Translations under genes and position numbers: made by a program
Part shown: positions 1-5,664 of the stretch, piece by piece
Position numbering within the stretch: position 1 is the stretch's first letter
Layout of the letters: each line of letters starts with the position of its first letter
Notes under the pieces: generated by a model
The model's input: only the letters and a program-made list of their open reading frames with translations
Told to the model about the DNA's origin: nothing
Databases searched by the model: none
NCBI GenBank assembly: GCA_023954795.1
Contig: JAGSHA010000187.1
Span: 1 to 6,502 of the forward strand
Direction: 5' to 3'
Length of the DNA: 6,502 bases
Source: Oceanospirillaceae bacterium
GTDB lineage: Bacteria; Pseudomonadota; Gammaproteobacteria; Pseudomonadales; Balneatricaceae

Positions 1-481
1 CCGCCCGCAACGTGCGCTCAACATCCGTTTCCTCAAAGCGATACCCGTAACTGGGCACGCGATGAGACAGAGGACAGCAACTGATCTTCATACCCTGCTC
101 ATCCCATACCTGCTGCCGGCTTTCCACCATCACGAAACGCAGTTCATATTCCAGACTGAGCTCTGCAAATTGCATCATTGCCTGCAGAAACGGCTGCAGT
201 GCAGCAGGACCAATCAACGTCAGTGGTTCTGTTCTCCCGGACAACTGAGCGGATGCCAGCAAGCCCGGCAAGCCGTAGCAGTGATCACCGTGCATATGCG
301 TGATCAGAATCGCCCGCAGCTTCATCAAAGACAACGGAGCCCGCAGCAAACGGTGCTGTGTCCCTTCGCCACAATCAATCAGATACCAGTCACGCTTACC
401 CTCAGGATTGAGCGCAATCGCACTCACATTTCGACTCCGTGTCGGCGTACCCGAAGAGGTCCCTAAAAATGTGATCTGCAT
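1..481 (-). CDS. rnz: Ribonuclease Z (tRNA 3'-end endonuclease), N-terminal 160 residues, runs off the window
   Basis: This metallo-beta-lactamase-fold endonuclease matures tRNA 3' ends in the cytoplasm, cleaving after the discriminator base; in bacteria whose tRNA genes encode CCA it may have broader RNase roles. Reading leftward from the ATG at 481-479, the product opens MQITFLGTSSGTPTRSRNVS, the typical RNase Z start. It then shows LIDCGEGTQ (residues 35-43), the zinc-binding THMHGDH signature (His62, His64, Asp66, His67) and SHRVPSYGYR (139-148) with the further conserved His140. The flexible exosite arm and the C-terminal metal ligands would lie beyond the left edge. The Shine-Dalgarno GAAGG overlaps the stop codon of the upstream AraC-family gene, and the gap is 15 nt, so the two genes are probably co-transcribed. 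The frame is open to the edge with no sign of decay. An arylsulfatase-like relative is possible but unlikely given the HRVPS(Y/F)GY motif. Confidence 0.95.
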   Translation of the reverse strand, partial: MQITFLGTSSGTPTRSRNVSAIALNPEGKRDWYLIDCGEGTQHRLLRAPLSLMKLRAILITHMHGDHCYGLPGLLASAQLSGRTEPLTLIGPAALQPFLQAMMQFAELSLEYELRFVMVESRQQVWDEQGMKISCCPLSHRVPSYGYRFEETDVERTLRA

Positions 482-496
482 GTTATCGATTACCTT

Positions 497-1300
497 CTAT
501 TCTGACGGAGCCAACACCGGATCCATACAATACTGCTTGGGAGGCTTCCCTAACGCTTTACGGAACATCGCCACAAACGCACTGGGGCTGCGATAGCCCA
601 GAATCAGTGCAACTTCCGTCACCCCTTTGCCTTCTGCCAATAGCTTTACAGCCTCTTGTAAACGTAGCTGCTGACGCCACTGACCAAAGCTCATACCGGT
701 TTCACGCAAAAACAACCGCCCTAAGGTACGGCCGCTGGCCCCCACATCCGCCGCCCAATCTTCCTGACCACGATTATCAGCGGGATCGTCCCTGAGCTTT
801 TCCATGACCCGTATGACCCTGCGATCGTTCGCAGAAGGCAGATAGAGTGGCGAAGGCTCCAGCGCCTGCAACTCATCACCAATCACGGCCATCAGGTGGG
901 CCGCCGGACTATCGGGCAGATACTCACGTCCATGACTGACCGCACGGATAATCAACTCTCGCAGGAAGGGCGACACCTCTAATACACTGCATTGTGTGGG
1001 GAGCGCCTGAAACTGCCGCTGATCAATATACAGATGGCGCACCTCCGCCGGAGACACGGCACAGACCTGATGTTCCAAACCACCAGGCACCCAAACCGCT
1101 TGTGTCTGAGGAATGACCCAAGTGCCGTCTGGTGTATTCACCCGTATTGCACCCACCGACGCATACACCAACTGAGCCCGTGGATGGGTGTGTGGAATCA
1201 CGTCCTCATCGTCTCGCATCACGCCACTCATACCCAGAATCGGTCTCAGTGGATCATCAATAGAGCCAATCCCACTGGGTGGCCTTCTTGTCCGTTTCAA
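497..1300 (-). CDS. AraC-family transcriptional regulator with N-terminal cupin sensor domain
   Basis: This 267-residue one-component DNA-binding regulator has the usual family length. Residues about 30-95 form a cupin-like ligand pocket: HTHPRAQLVY gives the His37-x-His39 pair, and VPGGLEHQV supplies His77. The C-terminal AraC/XylS DNA-binding domain spans about 158-258. Its first helix-turn-helix is around 180-200 (DWAADVGASGRTLGRLFLRE) and the second around 226-257, ending in the family signature GYRSPSAFVAMFRKALGKPP. The start is TTG at 1300-1298, with AGG 7 nt upstream; no in-frame ATG lies before it, and the first internal Met (residue 24) would cut into the protein just ahead of the cupin. 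It faces the SLC13-like transporter across a 100-nt divergent promoter region, the common layout of a local regulator and its target, and runs into rnz with a 15-nt gap. The overall layout resembles the E. coli NimR type of AraC regulators. The inducer is unknown. Confidence 0.9.
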   Translation of the reverse strand: MKRTRRPPSGIGSIDDPLRPILGMSGVMRDDEDVIPHTHPRAQLVYASVGAIRVNTPDGTWVIPQTQAVWVPGGLEHQVCAVSPAEVRHLYIDQRQFQALPTQCSVLEVSPFLRELIIRAVSHGREYLPDSPAAHLMAVIGDELQALEPSPLYLPSANDRRVIRVMEKLRDDPADNRGQEDWAADVGASGRTLGRLFLRETGMSFGQWRQQLRLQEAVKLLAEGKGVTEVALILGYRSPSAFVAMFRKALGKPPKQYCMDPVLAPSE

Positions 1301-1400
1301 AACATTACCTGTCTATTTATCGCATGTTTACCTATACATTAAGGCTCAGAATAACCACCTTAGCAATCCATACGATCCTCACCGGACTGAAAGCGACCCT
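1301..1400. promoter_or_regulatory. Divergent promoter region between the AraC-family regulator and the transporter
   Basis: This 100-nt gap separates two divergent starts, so it must hold both promoters. On the minus strand a weak pair TTGCTA / CTTAAT with a 17-nt spacer (roughly 1368 to 1340) could drive the regulator, each hexamer matching consensus at 4 of 6. On the plus strand only weak -10-like words are visible, such as TATACA at 1333-1338 and CAGAAT at 1347-1352. No strong -35 is seen, which would fit a transporter promoter that needs an activator. The existence of promoters here follows from gene order; the hexamers are guesses. Confidence 0.5.
1304..1339. promoter_or_regulatory. Candidate AraC-type operator: degenerate 13-bp direct repeat
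   Basis: ATTACCTGTCTAT (1304-1316) and TTTACCTATACAT (1327-1339) agree at 9 of 13 positions, share the TTACCT core and are 23 bp apart centre to centre, close to two helical turns. Tandem direct half-sites about two turns apart are typical for AraC-family dimers. The left copy covers the AGG ribosome-binding site of the regulator itself, and the right copy overlaps the best -10-like word for the transporter. Assignment as an operator is inference; with this base composition a 9/13 match can arise by chance. Confidence 0.3.
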
Positions 1401-2765
1401 ATGCAAAAGCTCATTACTGCCCTACTTACACTGCTTTGCGGCGCACTGATTATCATTCTGCAACCGGCAGGACTCACCAGTGAACAAGCCTGGGGGGCCG
1501 CCTTGGTGCTGTTTGCAATCCTGTTTTGGGCTTCAGCTGTGCTGCCTGACCACCTCACTGCCCTGATTTTCATGCTGGCAACGATCCTATTTGCGGTCGC
1601 GCCGCCCGAAGTTGTGTTCGCGGGTTTCAGCTCTGCGGCCATGTGGCTTATCTTTTCTGGTCTCGTATTCGGTATGGCGATCAACACCACAGGGCTGGGA
1701 GGCAGGATCGCCCAGACATTAAGTCAGCGCGTGAACGGTAGTTACACCCGCCTGATATTTGGCATTGTCACAGCATCCGTACTGTTAGGTTTTGTGATGC
1801 CCTCATCATTGGGCCGCGCAGTGTTACTGGTGCCAATTGCCATCGCCATTGCAGACAGCTGTGGCTTTGCACCCGGTAGCAAAGGCCGTACAGGGACAGC
1901 GCTGGCGGTGGCGTTTGGGTGTCATGTGCCAACGTTCGCCGTATTACCCGCGAATGTTCCCAATATGGTCTTTATTGGTGCCGCCGAAACGATCCATGGC
2001 ATCAGCCCCGGTTATGCTGAGTATCTGTTACTGCACTTCCCGGTACTCGGTCTGCTAAAAGGCCTGCTAATTATCGGGTTGATCCTGCTGCTGTTTCCGG
2101 ACAAACCTCAACTACATACCGCGCCTCAAAGCAGCAACAACGACAACCATGGCCAGCGCAAATTAATTCTGGTGCTAGGCACAGCATTGGCCTTCTGGTT
2201 TACCGATTCACTGCACCACATCTCACCCGCCTGGATTGGCATGACCGCCGCTCTATTCCTGCTGATGCCCAAAGTCGGATTGGTTGATAACAAAACCTTC
2301 AATGAAAAGATGAACTTCAATCTGATGGCCTTTCTCGCCGGGATTCTCGCGTTAGGCGCGGTCATCAATACCACCGGACTCGGCAACGTATTGGCCAATA
2401 CACTGAACAGCTGGATTCCGTTGAACCCGGACAATCCTGCACTGAACTATGCATCACTGTCCGGCACTGCCATTATGACGGCGCTGGTAGCAACATTGCC
2501 GGGCGTCCCTGCGGTACTCACCCCCTTTGCCGACCAGATGGCCAGCAACGCAGGGATGACCATCGAAGCGGTGCTGATGACACAAGTACTGGGATTCTCT
2601 ACGATTCTCATGCCTTACCAGTCAGCCCCCTTAATTGTTGCCATGCAGCTGTCGAAAGAGCCGCTCCGCCATGCTATCCGCTTCTGCCTGATATCTGCCA
2701 CACTGACGATTCTGATATTGCTGCCGCTGGACTATCTATGGTGGCAGTGGCTAGGCTGGATCTGA
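1401..2765 (+). CDS. SLC13/DASS-like inner-membrane anion or organic-acid transporter
   Basis: This 454-residue, very hydrophobic protein resembles SLC13 permeases (dicarboxylate, citrate or sulfate carriers of the ion transporter superfamily). About ten membrane segments are apparent, including 8-22, 31-48, 54-67, 77-95, 117-134, 139-152, 213-232, 255-268, 275-290, 305-323, 355-375 and 425-446; re-entrant hairpins make the count approximate. The two-fold internal repeat is directly visible: INTTGLGGRIAQTL (94-107) recurs as INTTGLGNVLANTL (322-335), each after a similar helix. The substrate-motif region PSSLGRA (134-140) corresponds to PSNTAR of CitT-like carriers but lacks SNT. The ATG at 1401 is preferred because the in-frame stretch back to 1300 holds no ATG, GTG or TTG, and earlier starts would overlap the divergent regulator. 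The ribosome-binding site is weak (CTGAAAG). It is probably controlled by the neighbouring AraC-family protein. Substrate not predictable. Confidence 0.82.
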   Translation: MQKLITALLTLLCGALIIILQPAGLTSEQAWGAALVLFAILFWASAVLPDHLTALIFMLATILFAVAPPEVVFAGFSSAAMWLIFSGLVFGMAINTTGLGGRIAQTLSQRVNGSYTRLIFGIVTASVLLGFVMPSSLGRAVLLVPIAIAIADSCGFAPGSKGRTGTALAVAFGCHVPTFAVLPANVPNMVFIGAAETIHGISPGYAEYLLLHFPVLGLLKGLLIIGLILLLFPDKPQLHTAPQSSNNDNHGQRKLILVLGTALAFWFTDSLHHISPAWIGMTAALFLLMPKVGLVDNKTFNEKMNFNLMAFLAGILALGAVINTTGLGNVLANTLNSWIPLNPDNPALNYASLSGTAIMTALVATLPGVPAVLTPFADQMASNAGMTIEAVLMTQVLGFSTILMPYQSAPLIVAMQLSKEPLRHAIRFCLISATLTILILLPLDYLWWQWLGWI

Positions 2766-2819
2766 TCGTTCGTTTCCTTCAATAGAGCATCGTATAACCC
2801 AAGCGTGCAGCTCGATTGG

Positions 2820-2845
2820 AAAAGGCGTACACTCGGCGCCTTTTT
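2820..2845 (+). terminator. Intrinsic terminator of the transporter gene, possibly an attenuator for rarD
   Basis: A perfect 8-bp stem AAAAGGCG / CGCCTTTT with a 9-nt loop is followed by the run TTTTT (2841-2845), giving a classical Rho-independent terminator. It lies 55 nt after the transporter stop and ends only 20 nt before the rarD ATG. The matching A-run on the 5' side means it could also work on the minus strand, although no gene enters from that side. Confidence 0.75.
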
Positions 2846-2847
2846 CG

Positions 2848-2853
2848 TCTAAT
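2848..2853 (+). promoter_or_regulatory. Possible -10 hexamer for rarD (TCTAAT)
   Basis: TCTAAT matches TATAAT at 5 of 6 positions and sits directly after the terminator. Transcription from it would begin about 6 nt before the rarD ATG, giving an almost leaderless message. The -35 position (about 2825-2830) falls in the hairpin and does not resemble TTGACA. An alternative -10, TATAAC at 2793-2798, would place the hairpin inside the rarD leader. Neither is compelling. Confidence 0.2.
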
Positions 2854-2865
2854 ACTGAGTTTCTG

Positions 2866-3771
2866 ATGCCACACAACGCCGCTCCGCAGACGCCCGAAAA
2901 AACTGCTCAACAGGGTTTGACCTATGCCCTGTTCGCATACGGCATCTGGGGATTGTTCCCGCTGTTCTTCAAACAAGTGTCGGACTTACCGCCGCTTGAA
3001 GTGCTGGCACATCGGGTAATCTGGGCCAGCCTGTTTACCGCGTTGATATTGACGCTGACGCGCGGCTGGAAAAACAGTATTCCCCACCTTAAAAACCCCC
3101 GAATCTGGTTCACGTTAGGATTGTCAGCGATACTGATCGCCGTGAACTGGGGTGTGTTTATCTATGCGGTCAGTGACGGACAGGTTCTGGCCTCTAGCCT
3201 CGGATATTTCCTGACACCCATTGTTAACGTCCTGCTGGGTACACTTGTTCTGGGCGAAAGGCAGGATAAATTTCGTAAAATTGCTCTGATACTTGCAGGC
3301 ACGGGCGTACTTTGGCAGATCGTTGCGCTGGGAGAGTTACCATGGATCTCGCTGGTGCTTGCCTGCTCGTTTGGTATCTATGGACTGATCCGCAAACAGG
3401 CTCCGGTTGATACACTGTCCGGCCTATTAATTGAGACGCTGGTCCTGTCTCCAGTGGCGCTGATCTACTGGTTTTGGCTAGTGAACACTGGACAAGATCA
3501 TTTCTTATCCAGCAGCGGCGATGCCGGTCGAATGATCGCCATGGGCGTACTGACATCGCTCCCTCTGCTTGCCTTTGCCGCAGCCGCTAAGCGATTAAGC
3601 CTGACGGTGGTGGGTTTCCTGACCTACCTGGCGCCAACGGGTCATTTTCTGCTGGCGGTTTTCCTCTACAAAGAACCCTTTGGTATCCACCAGCTGATCA
3701 GCTTTGCTTTTATTTGGTGCGCATTGGTTGTCTTTAGCGGCGGCGCACTCTTCGCAAAAAAACCTGGCTGA
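2866..3771 (+). CDS. rarD: RarD-type EamA/DMT-family permease
   Basis: This 301-residue inner-membrane protein of the drug/metabolite transporter superfamily has the usual ten helices in two EamA repeats (about 18-150 and 160-295). RarD is linked by name to chloramphenicol sensitivity in E. coli and Pseudomonas, but its natural substrate is not established. Family marks in order are AYGIWGLFPLFFK (24-36), LAHRVIWASLF (47-57), NWGVFIYAV (94-102), SLGYFLTPIVNVLLG (111-125) with LGER (129-132), YGLIRK (172-177) and LLIETLVLSPVALIY (187-201). A late LSLTVVGFLTYLAPT stretch (244-258) precedes YKEPF (268-272). The ATG at 2866 has only a poor ribosome-binding site (TGAG), and no later Met falls in the N-terminal tail, so this start stands. 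A terminator-like hairpin immediately precedes the gene and another covers its stop codon, so it looks monocistronic. No truncation is seen. Confidence 0.92.
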   Translation: MPHNAAPQTPEKTAQQGLTYALFAYGIWGLFPLFFKQVSDLPPLEVLAHRVIWASLFTALILTLTRGWKNSIPHLKNPRIWFTLGLSAILIAVNWGVFIYAVSDGQVLASSLGYFLTPIVNVLLGTLVLGERQDKFRKIALILAGTGVLWQIVALGELPWISLVLACSFGIYGLIRKQAPVDTLSGLLIETLVLSPVALIYWFWLVNTGQDHFLSSSGDAGRMIAMGVLTSLPLLAFAAAAKRLSLTVVGFLTYLAPTGHFLLAVFLYKEPFGIHQLISFAFIWCALVVFSGGALFAKKPG

Positions 3772-3793
3772 GTATAAGTCAGGTCCCTTTCTT
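3762..3793 (+). terminator. Terminator hairpin overlapping the rarD stop codon
   Basis: ACCTGGCT (3762-3769) pairs with AGTCAGGT (3777-3784) over 8 bp including one G-T wobble, with a 7-nt loop that contains the TGA. It is followed by CCCTTTCTT, a weak T-tract. Seven A residues directly upstream (3756-3762) make it a better terminator on the opposite strand, so it may act in both directions. Stem and position are seen; termination efficiency is inferred. Confidence 0.5.
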
Positions 3794-3835
3794 ACTACTT
3801 TAGAACAAAATCCAAAGAAACCCACCCCTTCAATA

Positions 3836-3863
3836 TTGCACCTGCACAATTCTGTACTATAAA
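3836..3863 (+). promoter_or_regulatory. Candidate aer promoter 1
   Basis: TATAAA at 3858-3863 (5 of 6 to the sigma70 -10) follows TTGCAC at 3836-3841 (only the TTG matches) with a 16-nt spacer. The -10 lies between the arms of the inverted repeat at 3850-3868, so a protein bound there would block polymerase. The same TAAA (3860-3863), followed 14 nt later by ACAGATTA (5 of 8 to GCCGATAA), is also a poor match to a flagellar sigma28 promoter, which would be expected biologically because E. coli aer is in the FliA regulon. Confidence 0.3.
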
Positions 3864-3891
3864 CAGAAAGCGCCACAACAGATTATCTGTT
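3850..3891. repeat. Pair of inverted repeats built from TCTGT/ACAGA half-sites, possible operator
   Basis: TTCTGT (3850-3855) and ACAGAA (3863-3868) form one inverted repeat with a 7-nt centre. AACAGAT-T-ATCTGTT (3877-3891) is a perfect 15-bp palindrome with 7-bp arms. The same pentamer thus appears four times in 41 nt (3851-3855, 3863-3867, 3878-3882, 3886-3890). The position over a candidate -10 and just downstream suggests a repressor operator for aer. The binding protein is unknown. The second element could instead act as RNA structure, but a 1-nt loop argues against a simple hairpin. Confidence 0.4.
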
Positions 3892-3903
3892 CTTAGCGGC
3901 TAC

Positions 3904-3933
3904 TTGTGACCATTTTTAGTGCATTAATACAAT
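3904..3933 (+). promoter_or_regulatory. Candidate aer promoter 2
   Basis: TTGTGA (3904-3909, 4 of 6 to the -35) and TACAAT (3928-3933, 5 of 6 to the -10) are separated by 18 nt in an AT-rich stretch. Transcription would begin near 3940, leaving a leader of roughly 130 nt before aer. Seen as sequence words only. Confidence 0.3.
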
Positions 3934-4056
3934 TTTAGCTACAAACCGTAACAAAAACGAAATAGCTGCACCGCAATATAAGAAATACTTGAACGAGCGT
4001 CTAACTAACATTCTGCGCGAAAATAATAACGACATTGCGCTCCCTACTTATCTATC

Positions 4057-4064
4057 AGGAAGGA
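4057..4064 (+). promoter_or_regulatory. Strong Shine-Dalgarno that fixes the aer start
   Basis: AGGAAGGA lies 8 nt before the ATG at 4073 and contains two overlapping anti-Shine-Dalgarno matches. It decides against the in-frame TTG at 3989 as the start of the receptor. Confidence 0.85.
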
Positions 4065-4072
4065 CTCGTGTT

Positions 4073-5638
4073 ATGTCTTCGTCTTATCAGAACCAAGGAC
4101 GTGAAAGGAGTTATCCGGACAACGTTCGCCTCATCTCTACAACCGACCTTAATGGTCAGATCACCTACGCCAACAAAGAGTTTTGTGACGTGGCGGGGTA
4201 CACGGAAGAAGAGCTAATCGGTCAGCATCATAATATTGTCCGGCATCCAGAAATGCCTAAGGCGGCCTTCAATGACCTGTGGGCCCATCTAAAAAATGAC
4301 AAAGCCTGGATGGGCATGGTGAAAAACCGCTGCAAAGACGGTGATTATTACTGGGTACAGGCCTATGTGATGCCATTATTCGATGAGCAAGGTCGGAAAA
4401 CCGGATATCAGTCCGTACGGACCCGTCCAACCCGAAATCAGGTGGAACGTGCTGAACAGATATATGGCCGACTGCAATCAGGGCGTATCAAAGCCCCGGG
4501 GAATACCACCAATCTCGCCCAACGCTTCATCTTAGGGGCCACCGGGCTCACCCTTCTCATGTTGTCACTTACCCTTATTCCGGCAGCCGACACGATCCGG
4601 ATACCGGGCCTCGCTCTGGCAGTATTGATGATCATTGGCTTCTCATATCATCAGTATCGGGCGCTGGTGCTGCTTAGCCAACATACCAGTGAAGTGTATG
4701 AAAACCCTCTCGCACAGATGGTAATGTCCGACCGCATGGATGATATTGGCAGCGCTCAACTCGCCCTTCAGATGATGCGCGCTCGCTTACGCACCCTGAC
4801 CGGACGGGTGGAAGACAGCATCGAGATTTTGAGTCGAGTTCTCAACCAAACCGACGGTGCGCTGAAGCAAACCACCAGCGGCATTCAGCAGCAAAATTCT
4901 GAAAGCGATATGCTCGCATCTGCGGCGACTCAGATGTCTGCAACAGCGACACAAGTTGCCGCGAGTACATCCCATACCTCAGATGCCTCGCAACGTGCCT
5001 CATTGGATGCCCAGGATGGTAAAGAGCAGGTTAGTGAAATGATCAACGCTGTTCAAAATCTTGTGGACGAAGTGCACATCGCATCAGATTCATCAGAGCA
5101 TCTGCGTGAGCAAACTGCAGCCATCGGCGACATCGTCACGATGATCAGCGATATTGCCGAGCAAACCAACTTGCTGGCCCTGAATGCCGCTATCGAAGCT
5201 GCGCGTGCAGGTGATCAGGGACGCGGATTTGCGGTCGTGGCCGACGAAGTCCGCACGCTGGCACAGCGCACCCAAAAAGCGACACACGACATTCGCAAGA
5301 CGATTGAAACTATTCAGACTCACGTCAACTCAACTGCCACAACGATGGAGCGGAGCCGCGATAAGGCAGAAACGGGTATTTCTCAGGCGGTACAAGCCAG
5401 CAAGGCGTTTGATCAGGTTGTTGTATCGATGACACGAATCTCCGATCACTCATTGCAGATCGCCAGTGCAGCAGAACAGCAAAGCACCGTGTCGGAAGAG
5501 ATCAATAAGAACATCACCTCCATCCGAGAGATCGCCCAAAGTAATATGTCGGCGGCCGATGAAACCACACAAGCGTCCATGGAGCTGCAGTTGCTGGTCA
5601 AAGACCTTAAATCGTCCGTTCAGGCATTTTCAACCTGA
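4073..5638 (+). CDS. aer: Aer-type energy/redox taxis receptor (PAS-FAD, membrane-anchored chemoreceptor)
   Basis: Aer senses cellular redox state through FAD bound to a cytoplasmic PAS domain and controls the CheA/CheW kinase, steering cells toward favourable oxygen or electron-acceptor levels. The 521-residue product starts MSSSYQNQ, like E. coli MSSHPYV. The PAS domain (about 18-119) is nearly collinear with E. coli: HNIVRHPEMPKAAF at 53-66, Trp79, VKNR with Asn85, YYWVQA (93-98) and RTR (116-118). Arg57, His58 and Trp79, reported as important for FAD in E. coli, are kept; Asp60 is Glu. Two hydrophobic segments (about 151-170 and 176-194) with a very short link form the membrane hairpin, with no large periplasmic domain. 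A HAMP-like segment with DDIG (223-226) follows, then the coiled-coil signalling domain with the conserved tip EQTNLLALNAAIEAARAG (363-380) and GRGFAVVADEVRTLA (383-397). The last residues do not end in the NWETF receptor pentapeptide. A PAS-domain gene follows after 26 nt. Confidence 0.93.
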   Translation: MSSSYQNQGRERSYPDNVRLISTTDLNGQITYANKEFCDVAGYTEEELIGQHHNIVRHPEMPKAAFNDLWAHLKNDKAWMGMVKNRCKDGDYYWVQAYVMPLFDEQGRKTGYQSVRTRPTRNQVERAEQIYGRLQSGRIKAPGNTTNLAQRFILGATGLTLLMLSLTLIPAADTIRIPGLALAVLMIIGFSYHQYRALVLLSQHTSEVYENPLAQMVMSDRMDDIGSAQLALQMMRARLRTLTGRVEDSIEILSRVLNQTDGALKQTTSGIQQQNSESDMLASAATQMSATATQVAASTSHTSDASQRASLDAQDGKEQVSEMINAVQNLVDEVHIASDSSEHLREQTAAIGDIVTMISDIAEQTNLLALNAAIEAARAGDQGRGFAVVADEVRTLAQRTQKATHDIRKTIETIQTHVNSTATTMERSRDKAETGISQAVQASKAFDQVVVSMTRISDHSLQIASAAEQQSTVSEEINKNITSIREIAQSNMSAADETTQASMELQLLVKDLKSSVQAFST

Positions 5639-5664
5639 AACAACACCAGTGGAAAATCTGAAGC

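Larger units (their letters stand above)
3772..4072. other. Non-coding region upstream of aer (301 nt)
   Basis: This stretch between rarD and aer has no convincing gene. It is visibly more A+T-rich than the genes around it. It holds the tail of the rarD hairpin, two promoter-like hexamer sets (around 3836-3863 and 3904-3933), a cluster of TCTGT/ACAGA half-sites (3850-3891) and a leader of about 140-200 nt ending in a strong Shine-Dalgarno. An in-frame TTG at 3989 would extend Aer by 28 residues but has no supporting ribosome-binding site. Confidence 0.8.

Noticed and set aside
62..466. Plus-strand open frame across rnz
   Set aside because: It is antisense to a clear RNase Z frame; the translation is low-complexity Gln/Arg/His-rich with no family resemblance.
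1188..1400. A 71-residue N-terminal extension of the transporter starting at ATG 1188
   Set aside because: It would overlap the start of the divergent AraC-family gene, its sequence is not membrane- or signal-like, and between 1300 and 1401 there is no other in-frame start.
2779..2976. Minus-strand open frame over the rarD start
   Set aside because: Antisense to the conserved rarD N-terminus and spans the terminator; no ribosome-binding site or recognisable product.
3852..3866. LexA/SOS-box resemblance (CTGT...ACAG) upstream of aer
   Set aside because: The gap between CTGT and ACAG is 7 nt instead of the 8 nt of the gammaproteobacterial LexA box, and aer is not an SOS-type gene.
3860..3885. 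Sigma28 (FliA) promoter for aer
   Set aside because: TAAA with ACAGATTA matches the -10 at only 5 of 8 and has a 14-nt gap in place of 15; biologically attractive but too weak to call.
3989..4072. TTG start giving Aer a 28-residue extension
   Set aside because: No ribosome-binding site; the ATG at 4073 has AGGAAGGA at 8 nt and gives an N-terminus collinear with E. coli Aer.
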